In this document: piece after piece, positions 49,497-58,366 of the stretch | How the letters are laid out: the number at the start of each line of letters is the position of its first letter | How positions within the stretch are numbered: the first letter of the stretch is position 1 | Origin: Gynurincola endophyticus | Lineage (GTDB): Bacteria; Bacteroidota; Bacteroidia; Chitinophagales; Chitinophagaceae | DNA: 64,000 bases | Assembly: GCF_003991195.1 (NCBI RefSeq) | Contig: NZ_RCWL01000005.1 | Span: 37,270-101,269 of the forward strand | Direction: 5' to 3' | Notes under the pieces: generated by a model | The model's database searches: none | What the model saw: only the letters and a program-made list of their open reading frames with translations | What the model was told of the DNA's origin: nothing | Program-made: the position numbers and the translations under genes

Positions 49497-50405
49497 ATGG
49501 AAACATATTCATTGGATTATTTAGATCAGTTAGAATCAGAGGCCATACATATATTCAGAGAAGTAGCCGGGCAATTTGAACGGCCTGCTTTATTATTCTC
49601 CGGAGGTAAAGATTCAATTTGTTTGGTACATCTGGCATTGAAAGCTTTTCGTCCCGGTAAATTCCCTTTTCCGCTGGTGCATATAGATACCGGCCATAAC
49701 TTTCCTGAAGCACTGGTGTTTCGTGACCGTTTAGCCGAGCAGCTGGGTGAAAAACTGATTGTCAGGAAGGTGGAAGATACTATAAAGGCAAAAGGGTTAA
49801 CTGAACCCAAAGGAAAATTTGCCAGTAGAAATGCATTACAAACCTATACTTTATTAGATACGATTGAAGAGTTTGAGTTTGATGCCTGTATTGGTGGTGC
49901 AAGGCGCGATGAAGAAAAAGCACGTGCTAAAGAAAGAATTTTTAGTGTGAGAGATGAGTTCGGGCAATGGGATCCAAAACTTCAGCGTCCCGAATTGTGG
50001 AATATCTATAATGGGAAAATTCATAAAGGAGAGAATGTGCGCGTATTTCCGATCAGTAACTGGACGGAGCTGGATGTATGGAATTACATCAAACGTGAAA
50101 ACATAGCATTACCCAATATCTATTTTTCTCACGAAAGAGAAGTCATCTGTCATCAGGGACAATTGGTAGCTGTATCAGATTTTATTCAATTAGAGGAGTC
50201 GGATACAGTGTTAAAGAAAACCGTACGATACAGAACGGTAGGAGATATGACTTGTACCGCAGCAGTTGAATCAACTGCCAGTCATATTGATGATATCATA
50301 AATGAAATTATTGCAACGAAAACCAGTGAAAGGGGAGAAACAAGAATTGACGATAAGGTTTCAGAAGCAGCGATGGAAGACCGCAAGAAAAACGGTTATT
50401 TCTAA
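49497..50405 (+). CDS. cysD: Sulfate adenylyltransferase subunit 2
   Basis: The 302-residue ATP pyrophosphatase subunit of ATP sulfurylase makes APS from ATP and sulfate together with CysN. The PP-loop is SGGKDS (residues 35-40), and ACIGGARRDEEKARAKERIFSVRD is the typical active-site block; FPISNWTELDVWNYI and YRTVGDMTCTAAV also match the family. I use the ATG giving METYSLDYLDQLE, since the in-frame extension overlaps cysH and does not look like family sequence. cysN begins 28 bases after the stop. The gene belongs to the operon cysH-cysD-cysN-cysE-cobA-cysJ-cysI. Confidence 0.95.
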   Translation: METYSLDYLDQLESEAIHIFREVAGQFERPALLFSGGKDSICLVHLALKAFRPGKFPFPLVHIDTGHNFPEALVFRDRLAEQLGEKLIVRKVEDTIKAKGLTEPKGKFASRNALQTYTLLDTIEEFEFDACIGGARRDEEKARAKERIFSVRDEFGQWDPKLQRPELWNIYNGKIHKGENVRVFPISNWTELDVWNYIKRENIALPNIYFSHEREVICHQGQLVAVSDFIQLEESDTVLKKTVRYRTVGDMTCTAAVESTASHIDDIINEIIATKTSERGETRIDDKVSEAAMEDRKKNGYF

Positions 50406-50433
50406 TTAACTATTACTATTACAAAATTAAGCT

Positions 50434-51675
50434 ATGGATATTTTGCGTTTCATAACAGCAGGAAGTGTGGATGATGGAAAGAGTACACTAATCGGTCGCT
50501 TATTATACGATTCGAAAAGTATAATGATCGATCAGTTGGAAGCTATTGAAAAGCAAACGAGGAATAAGTTGGCTGGAGAAATAGATCTGGCATTGCTCAC
50601 CGATGGTTTAAGGGCAGAGCGTGAACAGGGTATTACCATTGATGTTGCTTATAAATATTTTTCTACCAATAAACGGAAATTTATTATAGCAGATGCACCC
50701 GGTCACATTCAGTATACGCGAAACATGGTTACCGGTGCTTCTAATACAGACCTCGCGATTATTCTGATTGACGCCCGTAACGGTGTAGTTGAACAAACAA
50801 GAAGACACTCCATTATTACTTCGTTACTGAAAATACCGAAAGTGGTAGTAGCTGTTAATAAAATGGATCTGGTAGACTATTCGGAAGATATCTATAATAA
50901 TATTGTAATTGATTATCAAAAAGTAGCGACATCTCTTGGTATTAAGGAAATAACTTTTATTCCGCTTTCCGCTTTAAATGGTGATAATATAGTGGAAAAG
51001 TCTGAACGTTTATCATGGTATGATGGAGATTCATTACTTACGTTTCTTGAGAATGTGGAAACACATCAGTCGGTAAATCTGGATATCGCACGTTTTCCCG
51101 TTCAATATGTAATCCGCCCTCAAACAGAACACTTACATGATTACAGAGGATATGCCGGAAAAATAATTTCGGGTATATACCGGAAAGGTGACCAGGTTAT
51201 TATTCAACCCAGCGGAACTACTTCTACGGTTGAAAAAATTGAACTTGGAGGCAAAGAAGTAGAAGTAGCAGTTGCTCCACAAAGTATAGTGCTGCATTTA
51301 GCTGATGACGTTGACGTAAGCAGAGGGGATATTATCGTACCTGCCGGTCAACCTTGTAAAACAGCGCAGGAATTAGACGTGCTTTTGTGTTGGATGGATA
51401 GCAAAAAATTACAAACCGGTAATAAATATATTTTACAGATAAACAGTAAAACCGTTAGATGTGCAGTTAAGCATATTGCTTATCGATTAGATGTAAATAC
51501 ATTACAGAAAGATGAGCAGGTTAGCACAGCCGCTCTGAATGACATTGTCAGAGCAACCATTAAAACAGCCGCGCCTTTGCCACATGATGCGTATGAAACG
51601 CTTCGGTCGAATGGAGGTGCAATCCTGATTGATGAAACAAGTTGCGTAACGGTCGGAGCTTGTATGATTCAATAA
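50434..51675 (+). CDS. cysN: Sulfate adenylyltransferase subunit 1 (GTPase)
   Basis: This 413-residue EF-Tu-like GTPase drives the ATP sulfurylase reaction. Motifs G1 (GSVDDGKS, residues 10-17), G2/G3 (GITIDVAY, DAPGH) and NKMD are all present, followed by two beta-barrel domains. The chain stops after the barrels and carries no C-terminal APS-kinase (CysC) domain, unlike NodQ-type fusions. This agrees with the APS-reductase route. It lies between cysD and cysE, 30 bases before the latter. Confidence 0.95.
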   Translation: MDILRFITAGSVDDGKSTLIGRLLYDSKSIMIDQLEAIEKQTRNKLAGEIDLALLTDGLRAEREQGITIDVAYKYFSTNKRKFIIADAPGHIQYTRNMVTGASNTDLAIILIDARNGVVEQTRRHSIITSLLKIPKVVVAVNKMDLVDYSEDIYNNIVIDYQKVATSLGIKEITFIPLSALNGDNIVEKSERLSWYDGDSLLTFLENVETHQSVNLDIARFPVQYVIRPQTEHLHDYRGYAGKIISGIYRKGDQVIIQPSGTTSTVEKIELGGKEVEVAVAPQSIVLHLADDVDVSRGDIIVPAGQPCKTAQELDVLLCWMDSKKLQTGNKYILQINSKTVRCAVKHIAYRLDVNTLQKDEQVSTAALNDIVRATIKTAAPLPHDAYETLRSNGGAILIDETSCVTVGACMIQ

Positions 51676-51705
51676 TTTATCATTCACCTGTTAATCTGAT
51701 TTATC

Positions 51706-52536
51706 ATGAGTTTTTATGAACAATTGTACAAAGAAAAAAGTAACACGAAAACAATTTATCCAGACAAAGAAAGTGTTACCCAGTTTGTTGACCAGTTAAT
51801 TGGTTTTCTCTTTTCGCCGCAACAAAACAAAATTGAAAGTTTGGCAGAATATCAGTACGCATACGAAGGCCTTGAAAGCCAGTTGACGAATCTGGTATAT
51901 GAGATTACTAAAGACGAGTTTTTGTCTCAGCAAATAACCAGTCATTTTTTTGAGCAACTTCCGGCTGTTCATCAATTGTTATTGAAAGACGCTGATACTA
52001 TTTTGCAGCATGATCCGGCAGCAGATAGTATTGAAGAAGTAACGCTCACATATCCCGGATTTTATGCTATTTCGGTTTACCGTTTTGCGCATGTACTATG
52101 GAAAAAGTCAGTAAAAGGATTACCCCGTTTGCTGACTGAATACGCCCATAGTAAAACCGGTATAGATATTCATCCCGGTGCTATTATCGGAGAATCTTTT
52201 TTTATTGATCACGGTACAGGTATTGTAATTGGTGAAACAGCAGTGATCGGTGATCACGTGAAATTATACCAGGGGGTAACTTTAGGCGCTATTCACAGCG
52301 ATGCAGGCAGAAAAAAAATACACCGCCATCCCAGTATCGGTAATAATGTTATTATATACTCCGGCGCAACACTTTTAGGAAATATTCATATCGGCGAAAA
52401 TTCCATTATCGGCGGAAATGTCTGGATTACTTACAGTGTTCCGGGTGGTTCTTTAGTCTATCATAAATCGGAAGTTATAGCACGAAAAGACTTCGATTTT
52501 GATTCTGCTGTTCATGAAATTTTGTTCAGACAGTAG
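51706..52536 (+). CDS. cysE: Serine O-acetyltransferase (EpsC-type)
   Basis: The 276-residue hexapeptide-repeat acetyltransferase makes O-acetylserine, the acceptor that sulfide is joined to for cysteine. The N-terminal helical domain precedes left-handed beta-helix repeats such as TGIDIHPGAIIGESFFIDHGTGIVIGETAVIG and NVIIYSGATLLGNIHIGENSIIGGNVW. The His in DHGTG is the usual catalytic one. The ending KDFDFDSAVHEILFRQ lacks the long CysE tail that binds O-acetylserine sulfhydrylase, so complex formation with CysK is unclear. No cysK gene is in the window. The second sulfur operator lies downstream, at 52560-52578. Confidence 0.9.
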   Translation: MSFYEQLYKEKSNTKTIYPDKESVTQFVDQLIGFLFSPQQNKIESLAEYQYAYEGLESQLTNLVYEITKDEFLSQQITSHFFEQLPAVHQLLLKDADTILQHDPAADSIEEVTLTYPGFYAISVYRFAHVLWKKSVKGLPRLLTEYAHSKTGIDIHPGAIIGESFFIDHGTGIVIGETAVIGDHVKLYQGVTLGAIHSDAGRKKIHRHPSIGNNVIIYSGATLLGNIHIGENSIIGGNVWITYSVPGGSLVYHKSEVIARKDFDFDSAVHEILFRQ

Positions 52537-52559
52537 GGAGACATTTTTTTAATTTATTA

Positions 52560-52578
52560 ATCTACTAAAACGGTAGAC
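52560..52578. promoter_or_regulatory. Putative sulfur operator, site 2
   Basis: ATCTAC-TAAAACG-GTAGAC, with perfect TCTAC and GTAGA inner arms and the same seven-base spacer as the other two sites. It is only about five bases before the cobA start codon, inside the operon, with no clear -7 element upstream. Confidence 0.7.
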
Positions 52579-52582
52579 AAAT

Positions 52583-53422
52583 ATGCAAAAAAGAATAGAA
52601 CCATTCGGTAAAGTCGTATTCATTGGGGCTGGTCCCGGTGATCCGGAACTGATTACCGTCAAAGCAATAAAATATCTGCAGAAAGCAGATATTATTTTAA
52701 CCGACAGATTGGTGAGCAGGGCGATCCTGGAAGAATATGTACATCCGGGTGCAGAAATCATTTACGTAGGAAAACAATGCAGAAAAAAACAATCAACTCC
52801 TCAGATATCTATTAATGAACTACTGGTAGAGAAAGCCAAACAATTTCCACTGGTGGTACGCTTAAAAGGGGGAGATGTTTCTATTTTTTCAAATATACTG
52901 GATGAGCTGGAAACACTCGTAGAGCATCATGTTGATTATGAAATTATTCCGGGAGTAACTGCAGCGCTCGGTGCGGCAGCTTATGCCGGTATTCCTTTAA
53001 CCGCACGTAATTACGCTAACGGTGTTAGATTCATTACTTATTATAAAGCTGATGTAATTAATCAGCATTACTGGAATGAACTCGCGTCTACGAGTGATAC
53101 ATTGGTATTCTATATGTCAAGTGAAACATTACCTGAAGTGGTAAAACATCTGAAGGATGCAGGTATTGATGAGGAAAAAGAAATTGCTGTAATAGAACAG
53201 GGTACAACACCTTATCAAAATGTTTATACTTCAACATTTAACGATTACAATAGAATTCTCGGCACCAGACAGTTTGTAAGTCCATCTATTATTATTATCG
53301 GTAAAGTGGTACAGTTGCACGATGAATTTATCTGGATGACGAATGCCGGTTCTACAGAGTCATACTTTCCGGAAGTAAATCTTTCACCAGAAAAAGAAGT
53401 GAACAATGTTACCAGAGCCTAA
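52583..53422 (+). CDS. cobA: Uroporphyrinogen-III C-methyltransferase
   Basis: The 279-residue SAM-dependent methyltransferase (SUMT) makes precorrin-2, the precursor of siroheme for the sulfite reductase. Family blocks: GAGPGDPELITVKA (SAM loop, residues 15-28), YVGKQ, VRLKGGDVSIF (residues 92-102), EIIPGVTAALGAAAYAGIPLTAR, VFYMSSETLPEV and FVSPSIIIIGKVVQLH. It is a single-domain SUMT. The dehydrogenase/ferrochelatase step is supplied by the fusion protein at 56806-58299. Its start is immediately after operator site 2, and its end overlaps cysJ by 17 bases. Confidence 0.95.
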   Translation: MQKRIEPFGKVVFIGAGPGDPELITVKAIKYLQKADIILTDRLVSRAILEEYVHPGAEIIYVGKQCRKKQSTPQISINELLVEKAKQFPLVVRLKGGDVSIFSNILDELETLVEHHVDYEIIPGVTAALGAAAYAGIPLTARNYANGVRFITYYKADVINQHYWNELASTSDTLVFYMSSETLPEVVKHLKDAGIDEEKEIAVIEQGTTPYQNVYTSTFNDYNRILGTRQFVSPSIIIIGKVVQLHDEFIWMTNAGSTESYFPEVNLSPEKEVNNVTRA

Positions 53423-55103
53423 ACTAAATATATTAAACGATCTGTTGCGTTCGGCCAGTAAAGAAGAGCTGATCTGGATGAATGGGTACATGAGCGGCTT
53501 ACTGGCTCAACAGCCGGCTGTTCCGGTAAATACAGTTGTACAAACAGCTGTAAAGAAAATTACCATCGTTTATGGTACAGAAACAGGTAATGCTAAAAAG
53601 GTAGCCACTGAGTTTGCCTCTTTTGCCAAAAAGAAAGGTGTTGTGGCAAAACTACAAGGTTTAGATCAATACAAGTTGAATGACCTGCAGAAAGAAGAAT
53701 ATCTCTTTGCAGTAATCAGTACACAAGGAGATGGGGAAGCTCCGGCAGGTGCTAAAAAATTTTACGATTTTATTCACGCACAACCACTTCAGTTGAACAG
53801 CCTGAAATTCGGCATTCTGGCATTAGGAGATTCTTCCTATCCTCTTTTTTGTAAAGCCGGTGAAGATGTAGATCAACGGTTATCCCAATTAGGCGCAACA
53901 GCTATTTTGCCACTTGAAAGGTCAGATGTTGATTTTTCAGCAGTAGCTCAAAAATGGTTTGATGAAGTATTGAATGTACTATCGAAACAACACGTAGTTA
54001 ATACACCAGTAAATACTGCAACAAGTATCAAACCTAAAAGCGGTAAACAGTTTTACAAAGGAACAATACAACAGATTATTAATCTGAACGACCGGGGTTC
54101 TGCAAAGTCAACTTTTCATATTGAAATAGCAGTAACTAACAGTAATATATATGAAGTGGGTGATTCGTTAGGCGTTATTCCTAAAAATTCGGTTGCATTA
54201 GTACGTGAAATTATTTCATTGATTGGTGTCAATGAAGAAGAGTTACTTGATTTCAGAGGAGAACAGTTTACTGTTGGCGCATTCTTAAAAGAAAAGGCCA
54301 ATATTGTTTATTTGTCTTCCAGGGTAATACGTCAGTATGCTGCGATTACTAAACAGGAAATTCCTGATACAAGAATGGGGTTGTTAGAGTTGTTGAAAAT
54401 ATATCCTTCAAACGATTTGTCGCATTATTGTGAATTGATAAAGTGTCTCGAACCGAATGCTCCCAGACTGTATTCGATATCCTCGTCTCCTGAAGCTCAT
54501 TCAGGAGAAATTCATCTGACAGTTGCCTTAGATACTTTTAAAGTAAACGGAGAACTGAAGAAGGGGTTATGTAGCGCACAATTAAGTGATTGGAAAATTG
54601 ATGAAACGGTAGAGTTTTATATCCAACCTAACCATCATTTTAAACTACCCGATAATAACCGACCGGTGATAATGATCGGCCCCGGAACTGGCATTGCTCC
54701 GTTCAGAGCCTTTCTCTCACACCGTGACGCTATTGGTGCTGAAGGTAAAAACTGGTTGTTTTTTGGTGAGCAACATTTTGTTTCAGACTTCTTGTATCAA
54801 ACCGAAATTCAAAACTGGTTTGATACGGGGCTATTGCAAAGCGTGAGTGTTGCTTTTTCAAGAGACCAGTCGTACAAGATATATGTTCAGCACCGTATAC
54901 TGGAGCATGCAAAAGAATTCTGGCAGTGGATAGAAGAGGGTGCAATTATTTATATCTGTGGTGCTAAAAATCCGATGAGTACTGATGTATTAGAAGCAAT
55001 TGCAAAAGTAATTGAACGTTTCGGCGGCAAAGCTGAAGCCGAATCTATACAATATCTCGATGAATTGAAATCATCCGGTAGATTATTACTGGATGTTTAT
55101 TAA
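53406..55103 (+). CDS. cysJ: Sulfite reductase flavoprotein alpha component
   Basis: The 565-residue diflavin reductase passes electrons from NADPH to the siroheme subunit. The FMN-binding flavodoxin domain is residues 48-190 (IVYGTETGNAKKVA, STQGDGEAPAGAKKF, ILALGDSSYPLFCKAGEDVD). The FAD domain follows (APRLYSISSSPEAHSGEIHLTV), then the NADPH part (MIGPGTGIAPFRAFL, YICGAKNPMSTDVLEAI). The closing SIQYLDELKSSGRLLLDVY is typical of CysJ. An N-terminal helix of about 40 residues (ELIWMNGYMSGLLAQQ) is also family-like. It overlaps cobA by 17 bases, and cysI starts 17 bases after its stop. Confidence 0.94.
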   Translation: MLPEPKLNILNDLLRSASKEELIWMNGYMSGLLAQQPAVPVNTVVQTAVKKITIVYGTETGNAKKVATEFASFAKKKGVVAKLQGLDQYKLNDLQKEEYLFAVISTQGDGEAPAGAKKFYDFIHAQPLQLNSLKFGILALGDSSYPLFCKAGEDVDQRLSQLGATAILPLERSDVDFSAVAQKWFDEVLNVLSKQHVVNTPVNTATSIKPKSGKQFYKGTIQQIINLNDRGSAKSTFHIEIAVTNSNIYEVGDSLGVIPKNSVALVREIISLIGVNEEELLDFRGEQFTVGAFLKEKANIVYLSSRVIRQYAAITKQEIPDTRMGLLELLKIYPSNDLSHYCELIKCLEPNAPRLYSISSSPEAHSGEIHLTVALDTFKVNGELKKGLCSAQLSDWKIDETVEFYIQPNHHFKLPDNNRPVIMIGPGTGIAPFRAFLSHRDAIGAEGKNWLFFGEQHFVSDFLYQTEIQNWFDTGLLQSVSVAFSRDQSYKIYVQHRILEHAKEFWQWIEEGAIIYICGAKNPMSTDVLEAIAKVIERFGGKAEAESIQYLDELKSSGRLLLDVY

Positions 55104-55120
55104 TAAAGAAACCTCATTCT

Positions 55121-56803
55121 ATGAGTAAAGATAAATTATCACCCGTAGAAGGAATTAAAACCTCCAGTGACGGATTAAGAGGAACCTTGAAAAAAAGTTT
55201 ACAAGACGGGTTAACCGGAGCATTGCACACGGATGATCAGTCTTTGATAAAGTTTCACGGAATGTATCAGCAAGACGACAGAGACCGTCGTCAGGAAAGA
55301 ACTGATAAAAAGCTCGAATGGTTGTATTCATATATGGTACGTTTACGCCTGCCAGGTGGAAAACTTAGTTCTGATCAATGGGTTGGACTAAACCATGTAG
55401 CCGGAGACTACTCTACCGGAATTATTAAAATCACTACCCGGCAAACAGTGCAGTTACACGGAATTATCAAAAACCACGTAAAACCTACACTGAAAGCCTT
55501 TAATACTTTTGCTCTGGATGCAATAGCTGCTTGTGGTGACGTGAATAGAAATGTAGTGTGTTCCGCACACCCACAGCATTCGGCGATACACGAAGAAATA
55601 TTTCAATACGCTGATAAAATATCTCAATTGGCACTACCTAAAACCAGAGCTTATTATGAGATATGGTTAGATGATGCTCCGCTTACCACTGAAAAGAAAG
55701 AAGAAGTTGAAAAAGACCCTTTGTATGAAGATAGATATCTCCCCAGAAAATTCAAAATTGGCATAGCCATACCACCTGATAACGATGTGGATGTATTTTC
55801 AAATGATATCGGATTAATTGCCATGGTGGAAAACAATCAGCTTAAAGGGTTTAACATCGCTGCCGGAGGTGGGCTGAGTACTACACATGGTAATGAAAAT
55901 ACGTATGCAAGATTAGCGTCCTTGTTAGGATTTGTAGATACGGAAGAAAAATTGTTGAAAGCTGTTTATGAAATCATCACCATTCAAAGAGACTATGGTA
56001 ACCGGTCGGATAGGAAACAAGCCCGTTTAAAATATACGATTGACAGAATGGGTTTAGATGTATTTAAGAAAGAGTTGCAAAACAGATGTGGTTTCGCATT
56101 GTCGCCAGTTGAGGCATTCGAATTTAAATATCGTTCGGATCATTACGGTTGGCACCAGAACCATGAAGGATTGTGGTATTATACTGTATTTGTAGAAAAC
56201 GGCCGGGTGTTGGATGTTGGTGAAACGAAGATAAAAACCGGGTTGCTTAAAATAGCAGAAACAGGTAAGGCCAGTTTCAGGTTCACCTGTAATCAGAATC
56301 TGATTGTGGGTGACGTTCCGGATAAAGATAAAAATACTGTAGAACGGTTATTGAAGGAATATGGAATTTACCAGCATACAGAACAACAATCTCCTTTCAG
56401 AAAAACAGCTATTGCTTGTGTAGCATTCAATACATGTCCTTTAGCATTAGCAGAAGCACAACGATACTTACCTGAATTGATAACTAAGATTGAACCGCTG
56501 TTGAAGAAATATGCATTAGAGGAAGAAGATATTTCTATCCGGATGACAGGTTGCCCGAATGGTTGCGGAAGGCCTTATGTGGCTGAAATCGGTTTAATCG
56601 GAACGGCTTATGGTGAATACAACCTGCATATTGGCGGAGACAGGCTTGGTTTCAGACTGAATACAAAATATCAATCGGGGCTGAAAGAAGATGAGATTCT
56701 GCACACACTTGATGATTTGTTCAATGATTATTCAAAAGAGAAAACTGAAGGAGAAACTTTCGGAGATTATTGTAATAGAGTAAAAATTGCAAAACCAGTA
56801 TAA
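55121..56803 (+). CDS. cysI: Sulfite reductase hemoprotein beta component
   Basis: The 560-residue siroheme-4Fe4S enzyme reduces sulfite to sulfide with six electrons. The cluster-siroheme ligands are Cys433 and Cys439 in CVAFNTCPLAL, and Cys478 and Cys482 in MTGCPNGCGRPYVAE. Two nitrite/sulfite-reductase half-domains are present (LRLPGGKLSSDQWVGL ... ITTRQTVQLHGI near residues 75-115, and the second from about residue 345). It is NADPH-type by its partner CysJ. It is followed after 2 bases by the dehydrogenase-transporter fusion, which provides siroheme. That spacing suggests translational coupling. Confidence 0.95.
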   Translation: MSKDKLSPVEGIKTSSDGLRGTLKKSLQDGLTGALHTDDQSLIKFHGMYQQDDRDRRQERTDKKLEWLYSYMVRLRLPGGKLSSDQWVGLNHVAGDYSTGIIKITTRQTVQLHGIIKNHVKPTLKAFNTFALDAIAACGDVNRNVVCSAHPQHSAIHEEIFQYADKISQLALPKTRAYYEIWLDDAPLTTEKKEEVEKDPLYEDRYLPRKFKIGIAIPPDNDVDVFSNDIGLIAMVENNQLKGFNIAAGGGLSTTHGNENTYARLASLLGFVDTEEKLLKAVYEIITIQRDYGNRSDRKQARLKYTIDRMGLDVFKKELQNRCGFALSPVEAFEFKYRSDHYGWHQNHEGLWYYTVFVENGRVLDVGETKIKTGLLKIAETGKASFRFTCNQNLIVGDVPDKDKNTVERLLKEYGIYQHTEQQSPFRKTAIACVAFNTCPLALAEAQRYLPELITKIEPLLKKYALEEEDISIRMTGCPNGCGRPYVAEIGLIGTAYGEYNLHIGGDRLGFRLNTKYQSGLKEDEILHTLDDLFNDYSKEKTEGETFGDYCNRVKIAKPV

Positions 56804-56805
56804 GA

Positions 56806-58299
56806 ATGTCGTCGGTAGAAACTTTAAGTATAAAAGATAAAAATCAGTTGTTCCCGGTTTTTCTCAAAATAGAACGGTTAAATATATTAATCGTTGGTGG
56901 AGGAAAAGTGGGAGCAGAAAAGTTAAATGCATTATTACAGAATTGCGACACCTGTCAGATAACTGTTGTGTCTGAGTTTTTTACACAGCAAACAGAAAGC
57001 CTGATCAATACGCATGAAAATGTAAAAGGCATACAGAAAGTATTTGATACCGGCGACTTGTTGAATGCACATCTGGTGATTGTAGCTGTGAGTAATCAGT
57101 TACAAAGTACAGCGATTGCAGAAGAAGCAAGAAACTACGGATTGCTGGTAAATGTTGCAGATCAACCTGAACTTTGTGATTTTTATCTTGGTTCGATTGT
57201 ACAGAAGGGTCAATTGAAAATTGCTATTTCTACTAATGGAAAATCGCCAACAGTTTCAAAAAGATTAAAAGAGATTTTAAATCAGTCAATTCCTGAACAT
57301 ATCAATATTTCACTGGATAATATCCATAAAATAAGACATCATCTCAATGGAAATTTTGAGGATAAGGTTCGGCAGTTAAATAAAATTACGAGTGTGCTGG
57401 TAGAAGAGGAGGAGGCGAGAAAAGAACGCAGGTGGAGAAAGATTGCTTCTTATTCAGTGATTGCTTTTGCACTGATGTTGATAGGTCATTTTATTTTCTC
57501 TTACATACCGCTGGATGTAGTTGGTCATTCTCTGACGGAATTTTATCATTCATTAGATCAGAATTTCGGAATCATGTTGCTGGCCGGCTTTCTGGCACAA
57601 TTGATAGATGGTGCATTGGGAATGGGATATGGCGTTACATCCGCTACCGTTTTATTAAGTGCGGGTGTGCCTCCGGCTGCTATCAGTGGTAGTATACATA
57701 CCGCCGAAATGTTTGCCAGCGGTGCTTCGGGATATTCACATTACAAGTTTGGAAATGTAAATAAAAAGCTATTCAAAGTATTGGTTATTCCAGGTGTGAT
57801 CGGTGCTATTGCGGGTGCCATATTGTTGGTGAAGCTGGGAGAAAAACATGTTGATTATATACGGCCCCTTTTAGCTTGTTACACATTATTTCTGGGTATA
57901 AAAATACTTTGGGGCGTATTTTATAAACGAACTTTTCAAAAGAAGTTCAAAAACTACAAAACACTCGCCGGAGTGGGTGGTTTTCTGGATTCTTTTGGCG
58001 GTGGTGGCTGGGGACCTATTGTTACAACTACGCTGATTAATAAGGGTAGGCATCCTCGTTATGTTATAGGTTCTGTTAGTTTAACTGAATTTTTTGTAAC
58101 CCTTGCCAGCGCCGTTACTTTTTTCATTTTTTTAGGAGTTCAACACTGGCAAACTATTACCGGTTTGATTGTGGGTGGTCTTATTGCCGCTCCGATAGCA
58201 GCAAAACTTGTGGGTAAACTTCCTAAAAAAACGGCTATGATACTTTTAGGAATTCTGGTAATTTTCTGGAGTATCCGTATACTGGTTAAACTGTTTTAA
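56806..58299 (+). CDS. Siroheme-synthase dehydrogenase domain fused to a TSUP (TauE/SafE-type) membrane transporter
   Basis: This 497-residue two-part protein has, at residues 15-200, the CysG-N/Met8p-type precorrin-2 dehydrogenase/ferrochelatase: NAD loop ILIVGGGKVGAEKLNALLQN, VADQPELCDFYLGSIVQKGQLKIAISTNGKSPTVSKRLKE. A charged linker (EEEEARKERRWRK) leads into about eight membrane helices of the TauE/SafE/TSUP family with two repeats: GFLAQLIDGALGMGYGVTSATVLLSAGVPPAAISGSIH and GGFLDSFGGGGWGPIVTTTLINKGRHPRYVIGSVSLTEF. The first half completes siroheme. The transporter half probably moves sulfite, sulfate or another sulfur anion. No stop codon or frameshift separates the parts. Confidence 0.9.
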   Translation: MSSVETLSIKDKNQLFPVFLKIERLNILIVGGGKVGAEKLNALLQNCDTCQITVVSEFFTQQTESLINTHENVKGIQKVFDTGDLLNAHLVIVAVSNQLQSTAIAEEARNYGLLVNVADQPELCDFYLGSIVQKGQLKIAISTNGKSPTVSKRLKEILNQSIPEHINISLDNIHKIRHHLNGNFEDKVRQLNKITSVLVEEEEARKERRWRKIASYSVIAFALMLIGHFIFSYIPLDVVGHSLTEFYHSLDQNFGIMLLAGFLAQLIDGALGMGYGVTSATVLLSAGVPPAAISGSIHTAEMFASGASGYSHYKFGNVNKKLFKVLVIPGVIGAIAGAILLVKLGEKHVDYIRPLLACYTLFLGIKILWGVFYKRTFQKKFKNYKTLAGVGGFLDSFGGGGWGPIVTTTLINKGRHPRYVIGSVSLTEFFVTLASAVTFFIFLGVQHWQTITGLIVGGLIAAPIAAKLVGKLPKKTAMILLGILVIFWSIRILVKLF

Positions 58300-58318
58300 A
58301 AACCCGAAAGGGTTTTTT
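58298..58318 (+). terminator. Terminator of the sulfur operon
   Basis: A short stem, AACCC-GAAA-GGGTT, is preceded by A and followed by T (AAAAACCCGAAAGGGTTTTTT), beginning in the stop codon of the fusion gene. It separates the assimilation operon from the receptor gene. Confidence 0.8.
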
Positions 58319-58330
58319 ATTAATCATATA

Positions 58331-58349
58331 GTCTACTAAAATTGTAGAC
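58331..58349. promoter_or_regulatory. Putative sulfur operator, site 3
   Basis: GTCTAC-TAAAATT-GTAGAC, with perfect six-base arms, 17 bases before the receptor start codon. It is the most symmetric of the three copies. Confidence 0.8.
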
Positions 58350-58366
58350 AATTAAATTATGAGAAA

